Shown here in pieces: positions 22,143 through 33,978 of a DNA stretch of 64,000 nucleotides; within the stretch, counting starts at the first letter, position 1; each line of letters begins with the position of its first letter. Location of the stretch: contig CAJNOP010000064.1 in NCBI GenBank assembly GCA_905250075.1, forward strand, positions 1 to 64,000, in the 5' to 3' direction. The DNA comes from Rotaria sp. Silwood1. Taxonomy: Eukaryota > Rotifera > Eurotatoria > Philodinida > Philodinidae. Below the pieces are notes generated by a model that searched no databases, was not told the DNA's origin, and was given only the letters and a program-made list of their open reading frames with translations. Made by a program: the position numbers and the translations under genes.

Positions 22143-24004
22143 CAGTGCTGCCACCTTTTGAAGTTCAAAAAGCAGAAAATAATTCATAAAAAGCAGAAAA
22201 TGACAGAAATTTTGTCATCGGAAAGCAGAAAAAAAGCAGAAAGTATGTTTGGCAATTTAAGCTATTTTTAGGCTCTGTTCCTGTGCACAAATTAAGAATT
22301 TTCACATTAAGTTTTCGTCTTTGTTGTACAGGATCAAGAAAAATAGTTAATCAACAAATAAATAGAATTGTACAAGATCAAGATACATAATTAGGTAACA
22401 AATGAATAGGCTTATTGAACACATTTTATTTTGAACGTATACTTTTCCTTTAATTTAATAGCGTTTAAGACCGTCTTCTCCTCAAAAATCGATCATAGTC
22501 CCGCATATACAAATTAGCTGAAATTTTCAGAATATGTTGGAACCATAGTGGAGAGGCTATCGTAAACTTTTCAGTTCGATACTATGACGTTTGACTGAGA
22601 TATTCACTAAACCAGGATCAAAAAATACAGTACTTGGTAAACAAAATTTTTGTCAAGGCGCGTATAACATATTTTTTTTTATTTAAAAGAGCATGTCAAA
22701 ATGCAGGACACCAAAGAGTCCTTTTTATAAATGCTTACGTCTCAAGCGAAAAAGAGGATCACAAGTTAATGATTCAAAAAGCTCACAAAAAATCGATATT
22801 TTTCAATAGACATATGTTCTTATATGATAATAAAAAAGCTTATCTAAAAAAAAAAGACTCTTTGATGCACTTCATTTTCACATGCTCTTTCAATAAAAAA
22901 AAAGTTAGAGGTATTATGTTAGCATGAACGGAGAATTCTCGCCTGTGTGTTTGAGACAGGATGAACTAAGAAAAAGTGAAAAAGATCTTCTGTTGTTTCC
23001 AAAAACTCTATTTTTTATGCAGAAGATGATTAAAATCATGATTAATTTCGAGCAAAAATGAAAGTATTAAATTAAAAACCATACTTTTTTTGAAAAACCA
23101 CACTACAGGCTATCTTTTCATGCATTTACCTATTTTCTGACATTTTTGACGAAAATGGACTTTTTTGAGGAGAAGCTTTAATGAATATTGATTACCTAAT
23201 AAATATTTATACATTTCAGCACGTGATGAGGAGGAGTTTCAAATAACTGTTGACTAAAATCATAAGACTTCATGTGCTTTTTGTGTTTCTAAGTGTTTAC
23301 ATGATTGTCATTATCAGCTTTCTCTCAGTAATGTACAGAAAATTGTTGATTACAAACAATACATGTTGCCTGAGATGAGTGTTATTTATATTCTTTTAAA
23401 ACTCTTTGATATTCGACGATTTTAAGTCATTCTTTATGAAACACGCTTTGTTTCGATTTCCTTTTTTTGGTTCAACTTCTGAAGACATGAGCATTTGTTC
23501 AGCAACTACTAGTATTTTGATACTATTTTCTTTAGTAATCCTGCTGTCATTATCATATTCACCTCGTTTCTCTATACCTGTATCATTACTAATCATATTA
23601 ATTATTTATGTTTATCAACCCAATATACAAAAGAATGTATATGTTGGTTTGTATGGAATAGATGGCTAATACAAAATACAATAGAAAGAGAAACATAAAT
23701 TGAGAAAAGATTAAAAAACCAAAAATATACATTGCTATTTATTTGTAGCCAGTAAAACATACAGATCATTTTTGTAAAATTAAAAGAATTAGAATAAAAC
23801 AAGACTATCAGTATCTATTGATAAGGATTTTTCTATAATTATGAAAAAAAAACTTCTAGATAAAAAAATCTTGGTTAAAAATATAAATAACACGATATTA
23901 AAAAAAGCAGAAAAATCTTCAAAAAGCAGAAACGACAGAAAAAAGCAGAAAAAACTCTAAAAAGCAGAAATTTTCTGCTAAAAGCAGAAAAGGTGGCAGC
24001 TCTG
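22143..24004. mobile_element. Non-autonomous hAT-type transposon with 8-bp target duplication
   Basis: Ends are inverted: CAGTGCTGCCACCTTTT at 22143 and, on the other strand, CAGAGCTGCCACCTTTT at 24004. They are flanked by an identical 8-bp direct repeat GTTCATAC (22135-22142 and 24005-24012). An 8-bp duplication plus CAG-type TIRs is the hallmark of the hAT superfamily. Both subterminal regions carry many copies of AAAGCAGAAA (about 22170-22235 and 23905-23990), likely transposase-binding repeats. The 1,862-bp interior has open frames up to about 97 codons (22634-22927, 23406-23669) but none shows hAT DDE or dimerisation features, so it is a deletion derivative or MITE needing a transposase in trans. 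Confidence 0.92.
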
Positions 24005-24012
24005 GTTCATAC

Positions 24013-25141
24013 ACTTTATTTACTGTAATGGACGTAAGTTCTATTCAGCTTTCCGTTACCATTCATCGAATATATGAGCAATTCTTGGTATTTTTATTGG
24101 CAATTGAAGTCAAGTATATGATCTTTCTTCGCTCAAAAGATCGTGTAATTTGCTGCAAGATTACTGTCTTCGAATTTGTATGTAATAGTATTCAACTACA
24201 GGCAACGCTTTCCTAAAACTTAGAGATTGATTCATTGCAGTATTAACGCTTATCGTCCACTCTTCCGTTTCCCACTAATTTATTTTACTATTTTTTTTTG
24301 TTGTGAGTGTCTCCTAAGGACATGAGATTATTGAGCATTAGCAAAAAATTAATATTTCTGAGAAAGAATCACTTTAAACAAATATTGATCTCTTTATCAT
24401 ATATCTCATCTATAACCAAATCTTTACTGCATGTACAACTAAAGGTTCTGTAGAAAATAAAAATAAAACTATCTTAAACAATCACTTTCACCTATAATAT
24501 CATATGGATTCATTTTTAGAAAAGTAAAGCTTTTATCATCAGTGTAGTTTCATACAGTCTATCGAAAAACATGATTCCTATAACTATAGTTCGAATTTTT
24601 GCAGAGAGAAAGTCAATATGGTAATCAAGAATTCGTAAAAACTCATTATTTTTATTGACAACAGGGTCACATATCTATGTAAAACATCGAAAAAACGGCT
24701 AGTATTTCTAGATTTTAATTATCGAAAATCAATTGTTTTTTCAGGAAATAATCATGATTTTCACAATCGGCATGCAAAAATAATACATCGGAAACTCTAC
24801 ATTTCATCGCAAAAAATTTTGTGATTAAAATTTTCGCTCTCATATATCCGGTATTTTTAAATAAATTTACAAATAGCAATACTCGAACCGTTAGTATTGA
24901 ACACTGTAACAATTTTTTTTCATTAAAAGGATTTACCATTGTTAGCAAGGATGGTAGTTTATCCACATGCACATCCGATTTTTTAGCTTATCATATCTTT
25001 TCAACACGTGGTTTATTCTTGCGCACTGAATTTTATACTATTCTGCTTAAATACAACAACACCAGGTTATCAGTTTACTTTTCATATCATCATATCAGAT
25101 GAGAGCATACACACCGAAGTTTTATCGGGGCTTGTAACGCC
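24013..25141. other. Intergenic upstream of the phosphatase gene
   Basis: AT-rich; overlapping open frames at 24715-25102 on both strands lack recognisable content. Presumably includes the promoter of the purple acid phosphatase gene. Confidence 0.5.
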
Positions 25142-27024
25142 ATGTTGTTGCATCAAATAACGTTTGTTTTCTTTTTCCTTATTATTACTGCTGCCCAATG
25201 CAATAATCATTTCAATGTCAATGGTCCATTTGGGAAACATCACTCAATCAAAAATGTTCCTAGTCCGTACGGTTGTAATCGATCATTGGGAATTTCATTT
25301 CCTTCAATATCATTACCACCAATGAATACAAAAGAGTTGAATGTATCATCAACATTTTATGTTAGCAATCAACAAATTGTCGTCACTTGGTCTTCTATAT
25401 CTTCGTCATGTAATGATGATTTTATTGGCATTTACTTTATCGACATTCCACTTCTTACAGGTAACATACAACTTGATTCGAAATAGAACATTTTATTTTG
25501 ATTCGATTAGGTGCATGCGGCTACTTTGATTATGAATTCATTCAGACAAATCAAACAAGTATGTCATGGCAAATGATTAATTTGCGTCGTCCACTCGAAT
25601 TTCGATATTATTCACGCGAGAACAATTGTTCAGGAAATTATTCCTTTGTTGCAAAATCTTTGATTGTTCAACCGTTCAATTACAATGCACCAGAACAAAT
25701 TCATTTGGCTTATGGTGATAGAATCGATCAAATATTTGTTTCATTTGTAACAAATTCTTCTGAGTACATACCTGAATGTCAATATGGTTTAGATCCATCA
25801 TTGCTTCAATGGCATGTTCGAGGAACGACGATCACTTATAAAGCATCGGACATGTGCGAAGGTCAAGCAAATATTCCGGGTCCACAAACATTTATTGATC
25901 CTGGCTATATGCATACGATTATTCTTGAAAATATTCGTTCATCAACTACATATTTCTATCGAGTAGGAACTGATCAACATGGTTGGTCATCAGTGCGCTC
26001 ATTTACCAATCGTCCGGCCGATGATGCTAATGCAACAGCGTCACTTATCGCTTATGGAGATATGGGTGTGGCACCTGTTCAACCTGGTGCCAAATCGACC
26101 ATGGATCGAGTTCGAGCACAAGTAATGACTAGTAATATCACATGTGTTTTACATATTGGTGATATTAGTTATGCACGAGGTATTGGTGCACTTTGGGATG
26201 CTTTTATGACTCAAATCGATGCAATTGCATCTCATGTACCGTATATGGTTGGAATCGGAAATCATGAATACGATCATGTCACAGGAGGAGATAAGGATCC
26301 TAGCGGAGCACCAGGTCCTGGAGGATTTCGACCATCATGGTAAACAATTGTTCATATAAAACTTTTTTCTCTTGATCAGAATATCTAATGCATGTTAATG
26401 ATTCTCTTGTCTATATCTAGGGGCAACTATGGTTATGATTCTGGTGGTGAATGTGCTGTTCCAATGGTACGTCGTTTTCAATCACCATCCAATGGCAATG
26501 GTCTCTTCTGGTATAGTTTCGATGTGGGTCCTGTTCATATTGTTTATTACTCCACGGAACATGATTTTCTTCCTTCATCATCACAACATGCTTGGCTTGA
26601 ACGTGATCTTAATTCTGTCAATCGTTCCCGTACACCATGGCTAATTGTTGGATCACATCGACCAATGTATTCATCAATAGTACGCGATGTTGGTGATCCA
26701 ATAAAAGCCATGTTACAACTATCTCTAGAACCGATGTTTTATAAGTATCATGTCGATATTAATCTTTTTGCACATATACATTCTTACGAACGATCATGTC
26801 CAATGTATCAAGAAAAATGTGTCGACCAAGGAATTATACATGTATTAATTGGAATGGCCGGACACAATTTGGATTTCGATACGTATACAGGAGCAAAATG
26901 GAGTTTGTATCATGATCAGCAGTTTGGTTATACTCAAATTTGGGCGAATAGAACTTATTTACGTTTCTCTTATCATCAAAATGTAGACGATGCAATAGTT
27001 GATGAGTTTGAGCTGACAAAATGA
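25142..27024 (+). CDS. Secreted purple acid phosphatase, three exons
   Basis: Metallophosphoesterase of 583 aa that hydrolyses phosphomonoesters at a dinuclear metal centre; secreted or lysosomal. Exons: 25142-25460, 25511-26339 and 26421-27024, with introns of 50 and 81 bp. A hydrophobic signal peptide (about 1-20) precedes an N-terminal fibronectin-like domain typical of the large plant/animal class (ACP7-like). Metal-binding motifs appear in order: GDMG (289-292), GDISYA (323-328), GNHEYD (356-361), GSHRPMY (460-466) and AHIHSYER (500-507). The last is usually GHxHxYER; the Gly is Ala here but both metal-ligand His residues remain. Several NxS/T sites suggest glycosylation. All ligands are present, so activity is expected. 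Its upstream neighbour is the hAT-type insertion. Confidence 0.92.
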
Positions 27025-27483
27025 TTTGCTGACAGAACAAGAATGAAAAAATAAAAACTAACTATGTATACTTCATAAGGCGAATGCATATCTTCAATGA
27101 GGTCTTCATATGTTCTAATTTCTAGCACGAAACTCAATACAACTAACTGCACGATGCTAGCACAAATGCGAACGAAAGACGAGTTCAGAATCTATTGAGC
27201 AGCAAAAAAAAATTACTCTTAGTACGAAAATGAAAGTGCTATCAGTTCATGCTGAGTTGACAACATTCTTGTCTTAGTCATAATTTACTACGAAGTGTGA
27301 TCTGTTTGCACATCTGTCAATTGTATTATGTTTACATGAGGTGTTATAGAAACCTAAGGAAATTACTTGCTTTCTTTCCCAAAACTTAAAGTCAAACTAC
27401 ATATTTTCCGAAAAAGTTCTACAACAACATCAAAAAACTTACAGAATACATTTTGAACACATATAAGAGATAAAAAAACTGAA
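27025..27483. other. Intergenic, no gene seen
   Basis: 3' flank of the phosphatase gene with an AATAAA-like signal near 27050; nothing else recognised. Confidence 0.45.
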
Positions 27484-27485
27484 TA

Positions 27486-27827
27486 CAGGGTGGTGCCAAA
27501 AGCCATGATCACTTAATAAATATGAACAACTCTACTTCTGATTAAGTTTAATCAAAATCTTTTTCTTCTATTAGATATAGGAACTTGAATTGCGATCGTT
27601 ATTATGTATTTTAGATCTTGCAGATCTTTGATTATTGCTTATTAATGATATTTTTCACCTTCTTTAAAACGATCGGATCAACAATGCATGTCTATTCGGT
27701 AAACCATTTGTGGCTCTCCGAAAACTTTAATAACCGTGAAAACGATTCTGTTAACTTAGTTTCAAAGCTTAATCAATAACGGAGTTATCTGTATTTCTTA
27801 AGTGGTCATGACTTTTGGGACATCTTG
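27486..27827. mobile_element. Tc1/mariner-type MITE
   Basis: The left end CAGGGTGGTGCCAAAAGCCA (27486) and the reverse complement of the right end CAAGATGTCCCAAAAGTCAT (27827) form imperfect TIRs that continue through TGA(T/C)CACTTAA. TA dinucleotides flank both sides (27484-27485, 27828-27829). At 342 bp with no ORF, it is non-autonomous. CAGGGTGGTCC-like termini and a TA target are typical of mariner-related elements. Confidence 0.78.
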
Positions 27828-27829
27828 TA

Positions 27830-28176
27830 TCTTCCTTACTCTTTTTCGTTATCATTGTTAGTCACACTCTATTCTCAATAAAATAATCAGATGTGCTCAT
27901 GCTTTATCTATATTATGACATTACAATAAGTTAAGTTTCGATGTACAATTTTTAAACGAGAAGTGTTATAGTCTTTAATAGTATTATTATTAAAGCATCA
28001 ATTTCTTTTGTTTTTCATATAGTGTGTAAAAAATCGTATAAAAAAAATTAATAAAATGTCATCATTTTAATTGACTGTTACATAATTCTTTTTGATGAAA
28101 AATTCTTCGAAATATAAGTGCTTGAAGTTTATTTTTCAATAAAGACCAAGAGAATTATCAATGATTAATATTTTTT
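27830..28176. other. Intergenic, no gene seen
   Basis: AT-rich 3' flank of the minus-strand GPCR gene. Confidence 0.5.
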
Positions 28177-29148
28177 CTACTTATTTGATCGTTTTCTATT
28201 ATATCGAGAGTGGAATTGTTGTAATAGATAACAGAATAATTTCTTCAATTTGAGTTGAATCTCAGGTAACGATGCATAACAGACAAATGGTAAAAGAAAT
28301 ATAAAATAGTCAGACAAAAAAAATGCATAAGTCATCATATTCAATGCAATACTTTTGAGGGAACTAAATTGAACACAGATCATTACAAGTATCCATGGAC
28401 CATAGAATAAAAAATAAAGTATTGAAATGGATAATATTTGAAATATCATTCTTCTTTGTTTTTTCCAATCAATTGATTGATTAAAATGGTTTTTCTGCCA
28501 TCGAACACGCAATAGAAGAACTATAGTAAGAATAATAATAATCAATGATGGAATGATTTGATGACATATAAGATCAAAATATTTAATACTTCGATGAGTT
28601 AACATAGAAAGACAAGGAATAAAATTTGAATCGGATTGATTATTTATGTTGAAACAAGATGAAAATAAAATAATGACAACATACCAAACAAGACAATAGA
28701 CATTCAATAGAATTATAGGAAGATAATGAATATAAAAACGTTTTTCTTTTGTTGATAGCCAATAATCATGGAATACAAATATATGTCGTTCAATAGTAGC
28801 CCAAGCAAGAATTATCAATTGACTTCGATTTAATACAATATCAATAGATGACCAAAATGTATATAATATTGGTTTTGTTTGCCAAGATATATCAAAATGA
28901 TAATTATAAAGAATAAATGGAATACAAATCGATTCATAACATAAACATAGGAAAAGAAGAACAATGATAACGTGATTGTGAAGTTCAGTGCGAAGAGTTC
29001 GATCAAATAAAAGATAAAAAAGAACAAAAATACAGCATGAAATTGACAATATATTTGAAATAGAATATAACCATAATTGAACAGAACGAGAAATATCATA
29101 ATTTATATTAGTTTGATCTTCGATGTATGCATCGATTACGTTTGACAT
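28177..29148 (-). CDS. Intronless rhodopsin-like GPCR
   Basis: Predicted seven-transmembrane receptor of 323 aa. Hydrophobic segments are clear, starting with WLYSISNILSISCCIFVLFYL (TM1) and VIIVLLFLCLCYESICIPF (TM2). TM3 ends in ATIERHIFVF, so the DRY position reads ERH, as in many orphan rotifer receptors. TM4 to TM7 follow, with a TM6 Pro in FLFYGPWILVMIC and TM7 ending LPFVCYASLPEIQ. TM1 shows SN in place of the GN motif and TM7 lacks a clean NPxxY, so this is a divergent class A-like receptor with unknown ligand. No intron is needed, unlike the GPCR at 16288-17398, and the two share little sequence. The ATG at 29148 is the first in frame. Confidence 0.83.
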   Translation of the reverse strand: MSNVIDAYIEDQTNINYDISRSVQLWLYSISNILSISCCIFVLFYLLFDRTLRTELHNHVIIVLLFLCLCYESICIPFILYNYHFDISWQTKPILYTFWSSIDIVLNRSQLIILAWATIERHIFVFHDYWLSTKEKRFYIHYLPIILLNVYCLVWYVVIILFSSCFNINNQSDSNFIPCLSMLTHRSIKYFDLICHQIIPSLIIIILTIVLLLRVRWQKNHFNQSIDWKKQRRMIFQILSISILYFLFYGPWILVMICVQFSSLKSIALNMMTYAFFLSDYFIFLLPFVCYASLPEIQLKLKKLFCYLLQQFHSRYNRKRSNK

Positions 29149-29799
29149 TTACCAGAAATAAACTTTAAAAATTATCATTCGTTAAATTTCTATTCTATTT
29201 TTTTCAATGGCGCCAATCGAAAATTTATTTTCTTAAACAAAATAATATCAAAAATCAAATAGATATATTTGACCATTGTGAAATTTCATATGCTGGTGTG
29301 AAAAAAAAATACAAGTTTATATAGAAAAGAGTATCTTCGACGAGTGTTTCGATCGTCGAAGATAGCTATAAACGATTCAGTTTTTATCGTACACATATTT
29401 ATTGTATCCAGTTTGATTCAGCTACGGTATGAATGAAAAGAAGACTCGTGCACGAACGCACCCATACGCTAATGTGATCAACATTCTAAAGGGTAAATTA
29501 ATTTATCTCTAATGGGTGGTCGATTTTAGACTTTAATTACAAAGTAGAAAAAAGAACTTTTCTTACACATGCACTATATAAAAAGTGAATCATTATACTT
29601 GTTTTATTTTTAGTTTCTAATAGATTGTTTAGTAATTACAGCCTTAGAAAAACACTTATACAAATTTATCCAGCACTTTCGAAGACAATAATGACTACTT
29701 ATTAAATGTGAATCAATGAATTTAGTGTATTATATGAAGAGAGACAAAGATGCAAACTTCAAATTGAAGTCATCGGTAACATCAATTAATCGACACTAT
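29149..29799. other. Intergenic, no gene seen
   Basis: AT-rich region between the GPCR start and the acetyltransferase 3' end. Contains a short inverted repeat near 29333-29362 (tcttcgacga ... tcgtcgaaga). Confidence 0.5.
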
Positions 29800-30209
29800 T
29801 CAATGAAGTTGATTGTTGATCAAAATATTATCCATTTTCTTTTCCAAGTTTTTTCTCACGATTTTTTCCCATTCCCGATTAGTAAATTCATATTTACATT
29901 CCATAATGAAGTATCCATTGATTTTCACTTCTTTCTTTTCGATTAACTTCAATCCAGCTGTTTTTTCGCACCATCCTCTCATTTCGTCGTTGTTATTATC
30001 TGTATATATTATGATTTTATTGATGCCTAATTTGTTGAATGCAAAAACGATCGACGTATACAGGGCTTCTGTAGCGTATCTTTTTCGAGTTGTATTTCGA
30101 TCGAGAATAATGCCCAAATAACCAATGTCGTCGGTTATTACATAGCTTACTACACCAATACAACGATCTTCTTTTTCACCAGTAGTAGAAGCTAATAGAA
30201 TGATATTGA
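29800..30209 (-). CDS. GNAT-family N-acetyltransferase, C-terminal part
   Basis: Acetyl-CoA-dependent N-acetyltransferase of the RimJ/RimL-like class (Acetyltransf_3 type). Only about 135 C-terminal residues can be read, as the frame runs into the 100-N gap on its 5' side. Visible elements are the beta4 strand with GYLGIILDRNTTRKRYATEAL, equivalent to the acetyl-CoA-binding R/Q-x-x-G-x-G/A loop (here RNTTRKRYATEA). The helix SIVFAFNKLGINKIIIYT and a D/N-rich segment DNNNDEMRGWCEKTAGLKL follow, as in RimL relatives. Substrate unknown. Sequence on the far side of the gap is hAT-type transposon DNA, and the N-terminal exon was not found, so the gene may be split by an insertion or simply incompletely assembled. 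Confidence 0.75.
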
Positions 30210-30309
30210 NNNNNNNNNNNNNNNNNNNNNNNNNNNNNNNNNNNNNNNNNNNNNNNNNNNNNNNNNNNNNNNNNNNNNNNNNNNNNNNNNNNNNNNNNNN
30301 NNNNNNNNN
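30210..30309. other. Assembly gap (100 N)
   Basis: Exactly 100 N of unknown true length. It separates the acetyltransferase C-terminal part from a hAT-type element end, so a repetitive insertion probably caused the break. Confidence 0.99.
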
Positions 30310-30597
30310 CTTTTTGGAGCAACTGTACATTGGTAGTCTTTCACAGCCGATGGAAAATAATAACTTTTTTAATAAAAGAATTAGAGTAAAACAAAGGTAC
30401 CAGCAAGTATTGATAAGAATTTATCTTTATACTTTTGAAAATGGTTTTTCAAATCTAAAAACATTGGTTGAAGATATAAAAAGCACAATATTAAAAAAGC
30501 AGAAAAAAACCGAAAAAGCAGAAAGGACAGAAAAAAAGCAGAAAAATCTTCAAAAAGTAGAATTTTTCTGCTAAAAGCAGAAAAGGTGGCAACTCTG
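30310..30597. mobile_element. Right end of a second hAT-type element copy
   Basis: Sequence from about 30375 to 30597 is homologous to 23785-24004: shared AAAAGAATTAGA(G/A)TAAAAC, the TATTGATAAG block, AAAGCAGAAA subterminal repeats and the terminus AAAAGGTGGCAACTCTG. The expected 8-bp duplication on this side would be CTTAGTAC (30598-30605). The left end is not present and probably lies in or beyond the gap. Confidence 0.82.
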
Positions 30598-30605
30598 CTT
30601 AGTAC

Positions 30606-31316
30606 ACATATATATAATTCTGTAGTGATTTCATGAAATGATACAGCAAACAAATCTCTAAAGAAAAACAAAATATCTCCAAGTTTTCTGCGATAGTTTT
30701 CTCACTGGCAAATAGTAATCGTACAAAAGTCTGAGAAAGTGATTTTTTTCTACTAATGTCTATGAAAAAGTCAATTTGACACTTTGAATTAGATTGTTGT
30801 ATGTCAGTAAAAAAAAAGAAGGAGTCGCACAACACTCGAAAACATCCTATTTTTTTTTTGAAAAGAACGGTTTGCTCTATAGTATCGTTCTATTCTGAAT
30901 AAAATAAAATATATGTCTGCTGGATGTTTACCAACTGATGGTTTAGATTTTCTAGAAATCCTCTGTTTTAGAATCTGATAATAGTTTTTTATTCTTACTG
31001 TACATGTTTTTCTCTGTTCGAATTACTATTGGAATTCTTTATTTTTTTTTCGATCTCAATAGCGAAAATCATTCGAAAATAAACTTTGTTGAATAGTTTT
31101 GGTAGTTATTGCATATATAGACAGTTTTGCTTGGTTCATTTATAGTTTTCCAAGCATTCTATTGATAAAGATTGTGTTGTTTCGTGTAATAAACTTGGAT
31201 TTTTTTTCATAAATCTCAATAGTAATTTATTTTTTATTCGAATAAATAATTATCGATACAGAAAAAAAATGAATTGAAAAAAAACGAATATTTCTTAATT
31301 ATTTCTTGGATTGTAG
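30606..31316. other. Intergenic or intronic, no gene seen
   Basis: AT-rich; no supported exon upstream of the possible terminal exon at 31317. Confidence 0.45.
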
Positions 31317-31447
31317 GTTACTTGAGTGAATATCTTGATAATAGAATGGATGGAAATCCAAATCCTACATATGGTCAAATATATGGAGGTTATCCTGGAG
31401 TTGGAGGTTATGAAGGTGGATATGGTTATATACGTGGAGGATGGTAA
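31317..31447 (+). CDS. Possible terminal exon of a Gly/Tyr-rich protein
   Basis: Preceded by a plausible acceptor (TTGGATTGTAG), a phase-1 frame reads YLSEYLDNRMDGNP, then a tail of GGY/YGG repeats ending RGGW and TAA at 31445-31447. The Gly/Tyr bias at this length in AT-rich DNA is unlikely by chance, so it may be a real last exon. No upstream exon was found and no function can be assigned. Confidence 0.35.
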
Positions 31448-33907
31448 TAGAACTGCATAAATTCCAATTATTTTTTTTTCCTAAACATAAAATATGTTAA
31501 GAAGATCATCAATCATTGATTTTTCTTGCAATAATAATAAAGGCATTTTTTCTCGAAACTAATGTTTGTTTCAATAAATCTTGTAACAGATTTAAAAAAA
31601 TCATTCAATTTTTCATAACAATGTAAACTAGAGCATAAGATAAAAATCTACAATAAGATATCTCTCAACTAATTCGGCGTACTTTTGATTACAATATACT
31701 CTGAAATCATTAGCTTATGTTTAACATTCTTCTTTCGATTAATAGCTCAAAAGTAAATAAATCTCAAGAAAAAAAAAATGTACTAAAACAAAGAGGAAAG
31801 TTCATTTTCTTGCTATTGAAGAGCTTAAGCTTATTCTTATATAAATACTTTTGTACCCGAAACACTTGTGAATCTCGTCGATATGCTTTGCAAATGAAAT
31901 TTAAAAAGTAAATCTCTATCCATCTGAGATTCGCAATAAGTCAACATCGACATCATGTAAAGAGAATTTTAGTCTATCCTGGCAAATGCTTTGAGCAACT
32001 ATCTTAAGCAATGATAGTTAAACTTTAACAAGCAAATCAGTGATCAAAAGTCTTGCATATACACTACAGACTTATGCTAGCTCAAAGTGTTTTGTCATGT
32101 AAGGTATTCTACCCTTCACGTATTTTTTTTTTTGATAAATTTTACAGTTTTTAACGAAATGTTAAACTTTTTTATCTTCCACGAGTCATAATTAATATTG
32201 AAAAGTCTTGTTTTGGTATTTCCTGAACTTAGGATGGCAGATAATTTCAGATAAGATTTTAATAAATAAAAAATGACTTGCAGAGAAGTTCATATTTTGC
32301 TTTTTTCTCTGTTTCACATGACAATTTTCTCGCCACTTTCAGGCGCGCTATAAACAGTAAATCCCCGTCTGAAAAAAAAGTTTGATGAACTTTCAATGAA
32401 TTACACGTGATGCGTAGGTGATGAAAAATTCGCTTAAAATGATTCAACTTTACATTCAAGTGCGATTCTAATCATACGATAATCAACTTCGAGAAAACTA
32501 TTAATTCGATATCTTACACTAAATACATGGCTTATTGTCGAGATATTTACTTCTTAATAAAATAAGCGATTCTTTCAATGTTTTTGAAAATCATGCATTT
32601 CATATTACTCCTATTTCTCCGTCAAGTTATGAGAGACGTTTGCTTGGAAACCTTTCATTTGAAAACGAAAAAACACTTGTTAGCATAAATTCTTTGGGAC
32701 TTAAATGTGGAAGTTACATGTGCTCATTAGGCTAGCTATATCAATGCAAAATACATAAAGTGAAAAATCTCTTGCAGATTATAGTTGTTTTCTAAAATAA
32801 TCGATTGACAGAGGAGGGATTTGTCTTATTTATTTGTGTATTTCATACAGCAGATCTGGGTGCATCGCTATATATATTGAGAAGTTCATAGACACTAATA
32901 TTGATTATTTTCCAAAGTTATAACTTGATCAATTCACGTTTTTAATTTTGATCATGTAGTGACTATGGCAAAGCAATTCATCATTACTTACTATTCATGA
33001 CATCATGAATGTAAACTTGTATATAGGCAAAAAATCCAAAAAATGGCACTATTTACAACATTCACAAGTGTGTTCGAGCCATTCAGATTTTTAATATAAG
33101 TTTTGCAATGTTCTTAAACAGTTCAAATCTTGTCCTGAGTTGCTAAGGTCTATAGTGGTGCGGATGAGAAAGAAAAGCTGTAAAACTTCGACTTAAAACT
33201 TGCACTCTCTGTTTTCAGAGAAAACAGATATAAGTTCTAGAAAACTCTTTTAATTTTAAATAAAAAAAAAAAAAGAATGACTCGAATTTAGTTTATATTG
33301 TGCTGATACTTTTAAAATATTTACTTATTAACGTTATATTTCAATAAATTGACCAATAACAGTTGTTAAGACATGATTAAATTATTATAGTGTACTAAAA
33401 ATAATTGACTAATACATTAGATTAATGCTTTTTAATGACGATATACTTATTAACATCGTACAATTATATGATATATTTTCATAATTGATTCACACTAAAA
33501 TAATTTGTTATGTATATTATAAGAATTTTTAAAGCACTACATCATTAGATAATATTCAATACAAACCATTTATATGATCATGAAAACTTACTAATTGTCG
33601 CTATCGATCCGTTTAACTAAAATATTTTAATTGATATCAGTATCAACAACATTTAAATCAACTCAAATTGTATGCTACCTTTAAGAATAATTTTATACAA
33701 TAGATATGAACCTTTGAATCATGTGTCAACTTTCTAAAAATAAAAATAACGAATCCGTATTTGACACTACCTTGGGTCAAAACATCTCATTATGTTACAT
33801 ATAAATTATATTGTTTAGTTTTTACTGTATCAATTAATGGTTATAGTTCATCGCTTATTAAACAGAATATTACTTATTGATATTATGTATCTTTATTATT
33901 GTTTTAG
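31448..33907. other. Long AT-rich stretch, no gene seen
   Basis: About 2.4 kb without supportable exons, RNA genes or transposon ends. Confidence 0.5.
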
Positions 33908-33978
33908 GACAACCAAATTATTCTCTTCCGGATGAAATTTTTAAAACGACTAAACAATTATTAAATGTAAAACTTTAA
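33908..33978 (+). CDS. Possible terminal exon, unknown protein
   Basis: After an acceptor-like ATTATTGTTTTAG, a phase-1 frame reads QPNYSLPDEIFKTTKQLLNV and ends at TAA 33976-33978. The residue composition looks protein-like, but the exon is only 71 bp and no donor exon was identified. It may belong with the exon at 31317 or be chance. Confidence 0.25.

Noticed and set aside
22634-22927. 97-codon ORF within the hAT-type element
   Set aside because: Lys-rich, AT-driven composition with no transposase motif.
23406-23669. 87-codon ORF within the hAT-type element
   Set aside because: Hydrophobic, no recognised domain, overlaps a similar frame on the other strand.
27217-27224. CTTAGTAC as the missing left target duplication of the hAT copy ending at 30597
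   Set aside because: No CAG-type TIR follows, and the interval would contain an intact GPCR gene; a chance 8-mer match.
29800-30574. Frames running through the N gap on both strands
   Set aside because: Gap length is arbitrary, so frame continuity across it has no meaning; only the acetyltransferase part before the gap is kept.
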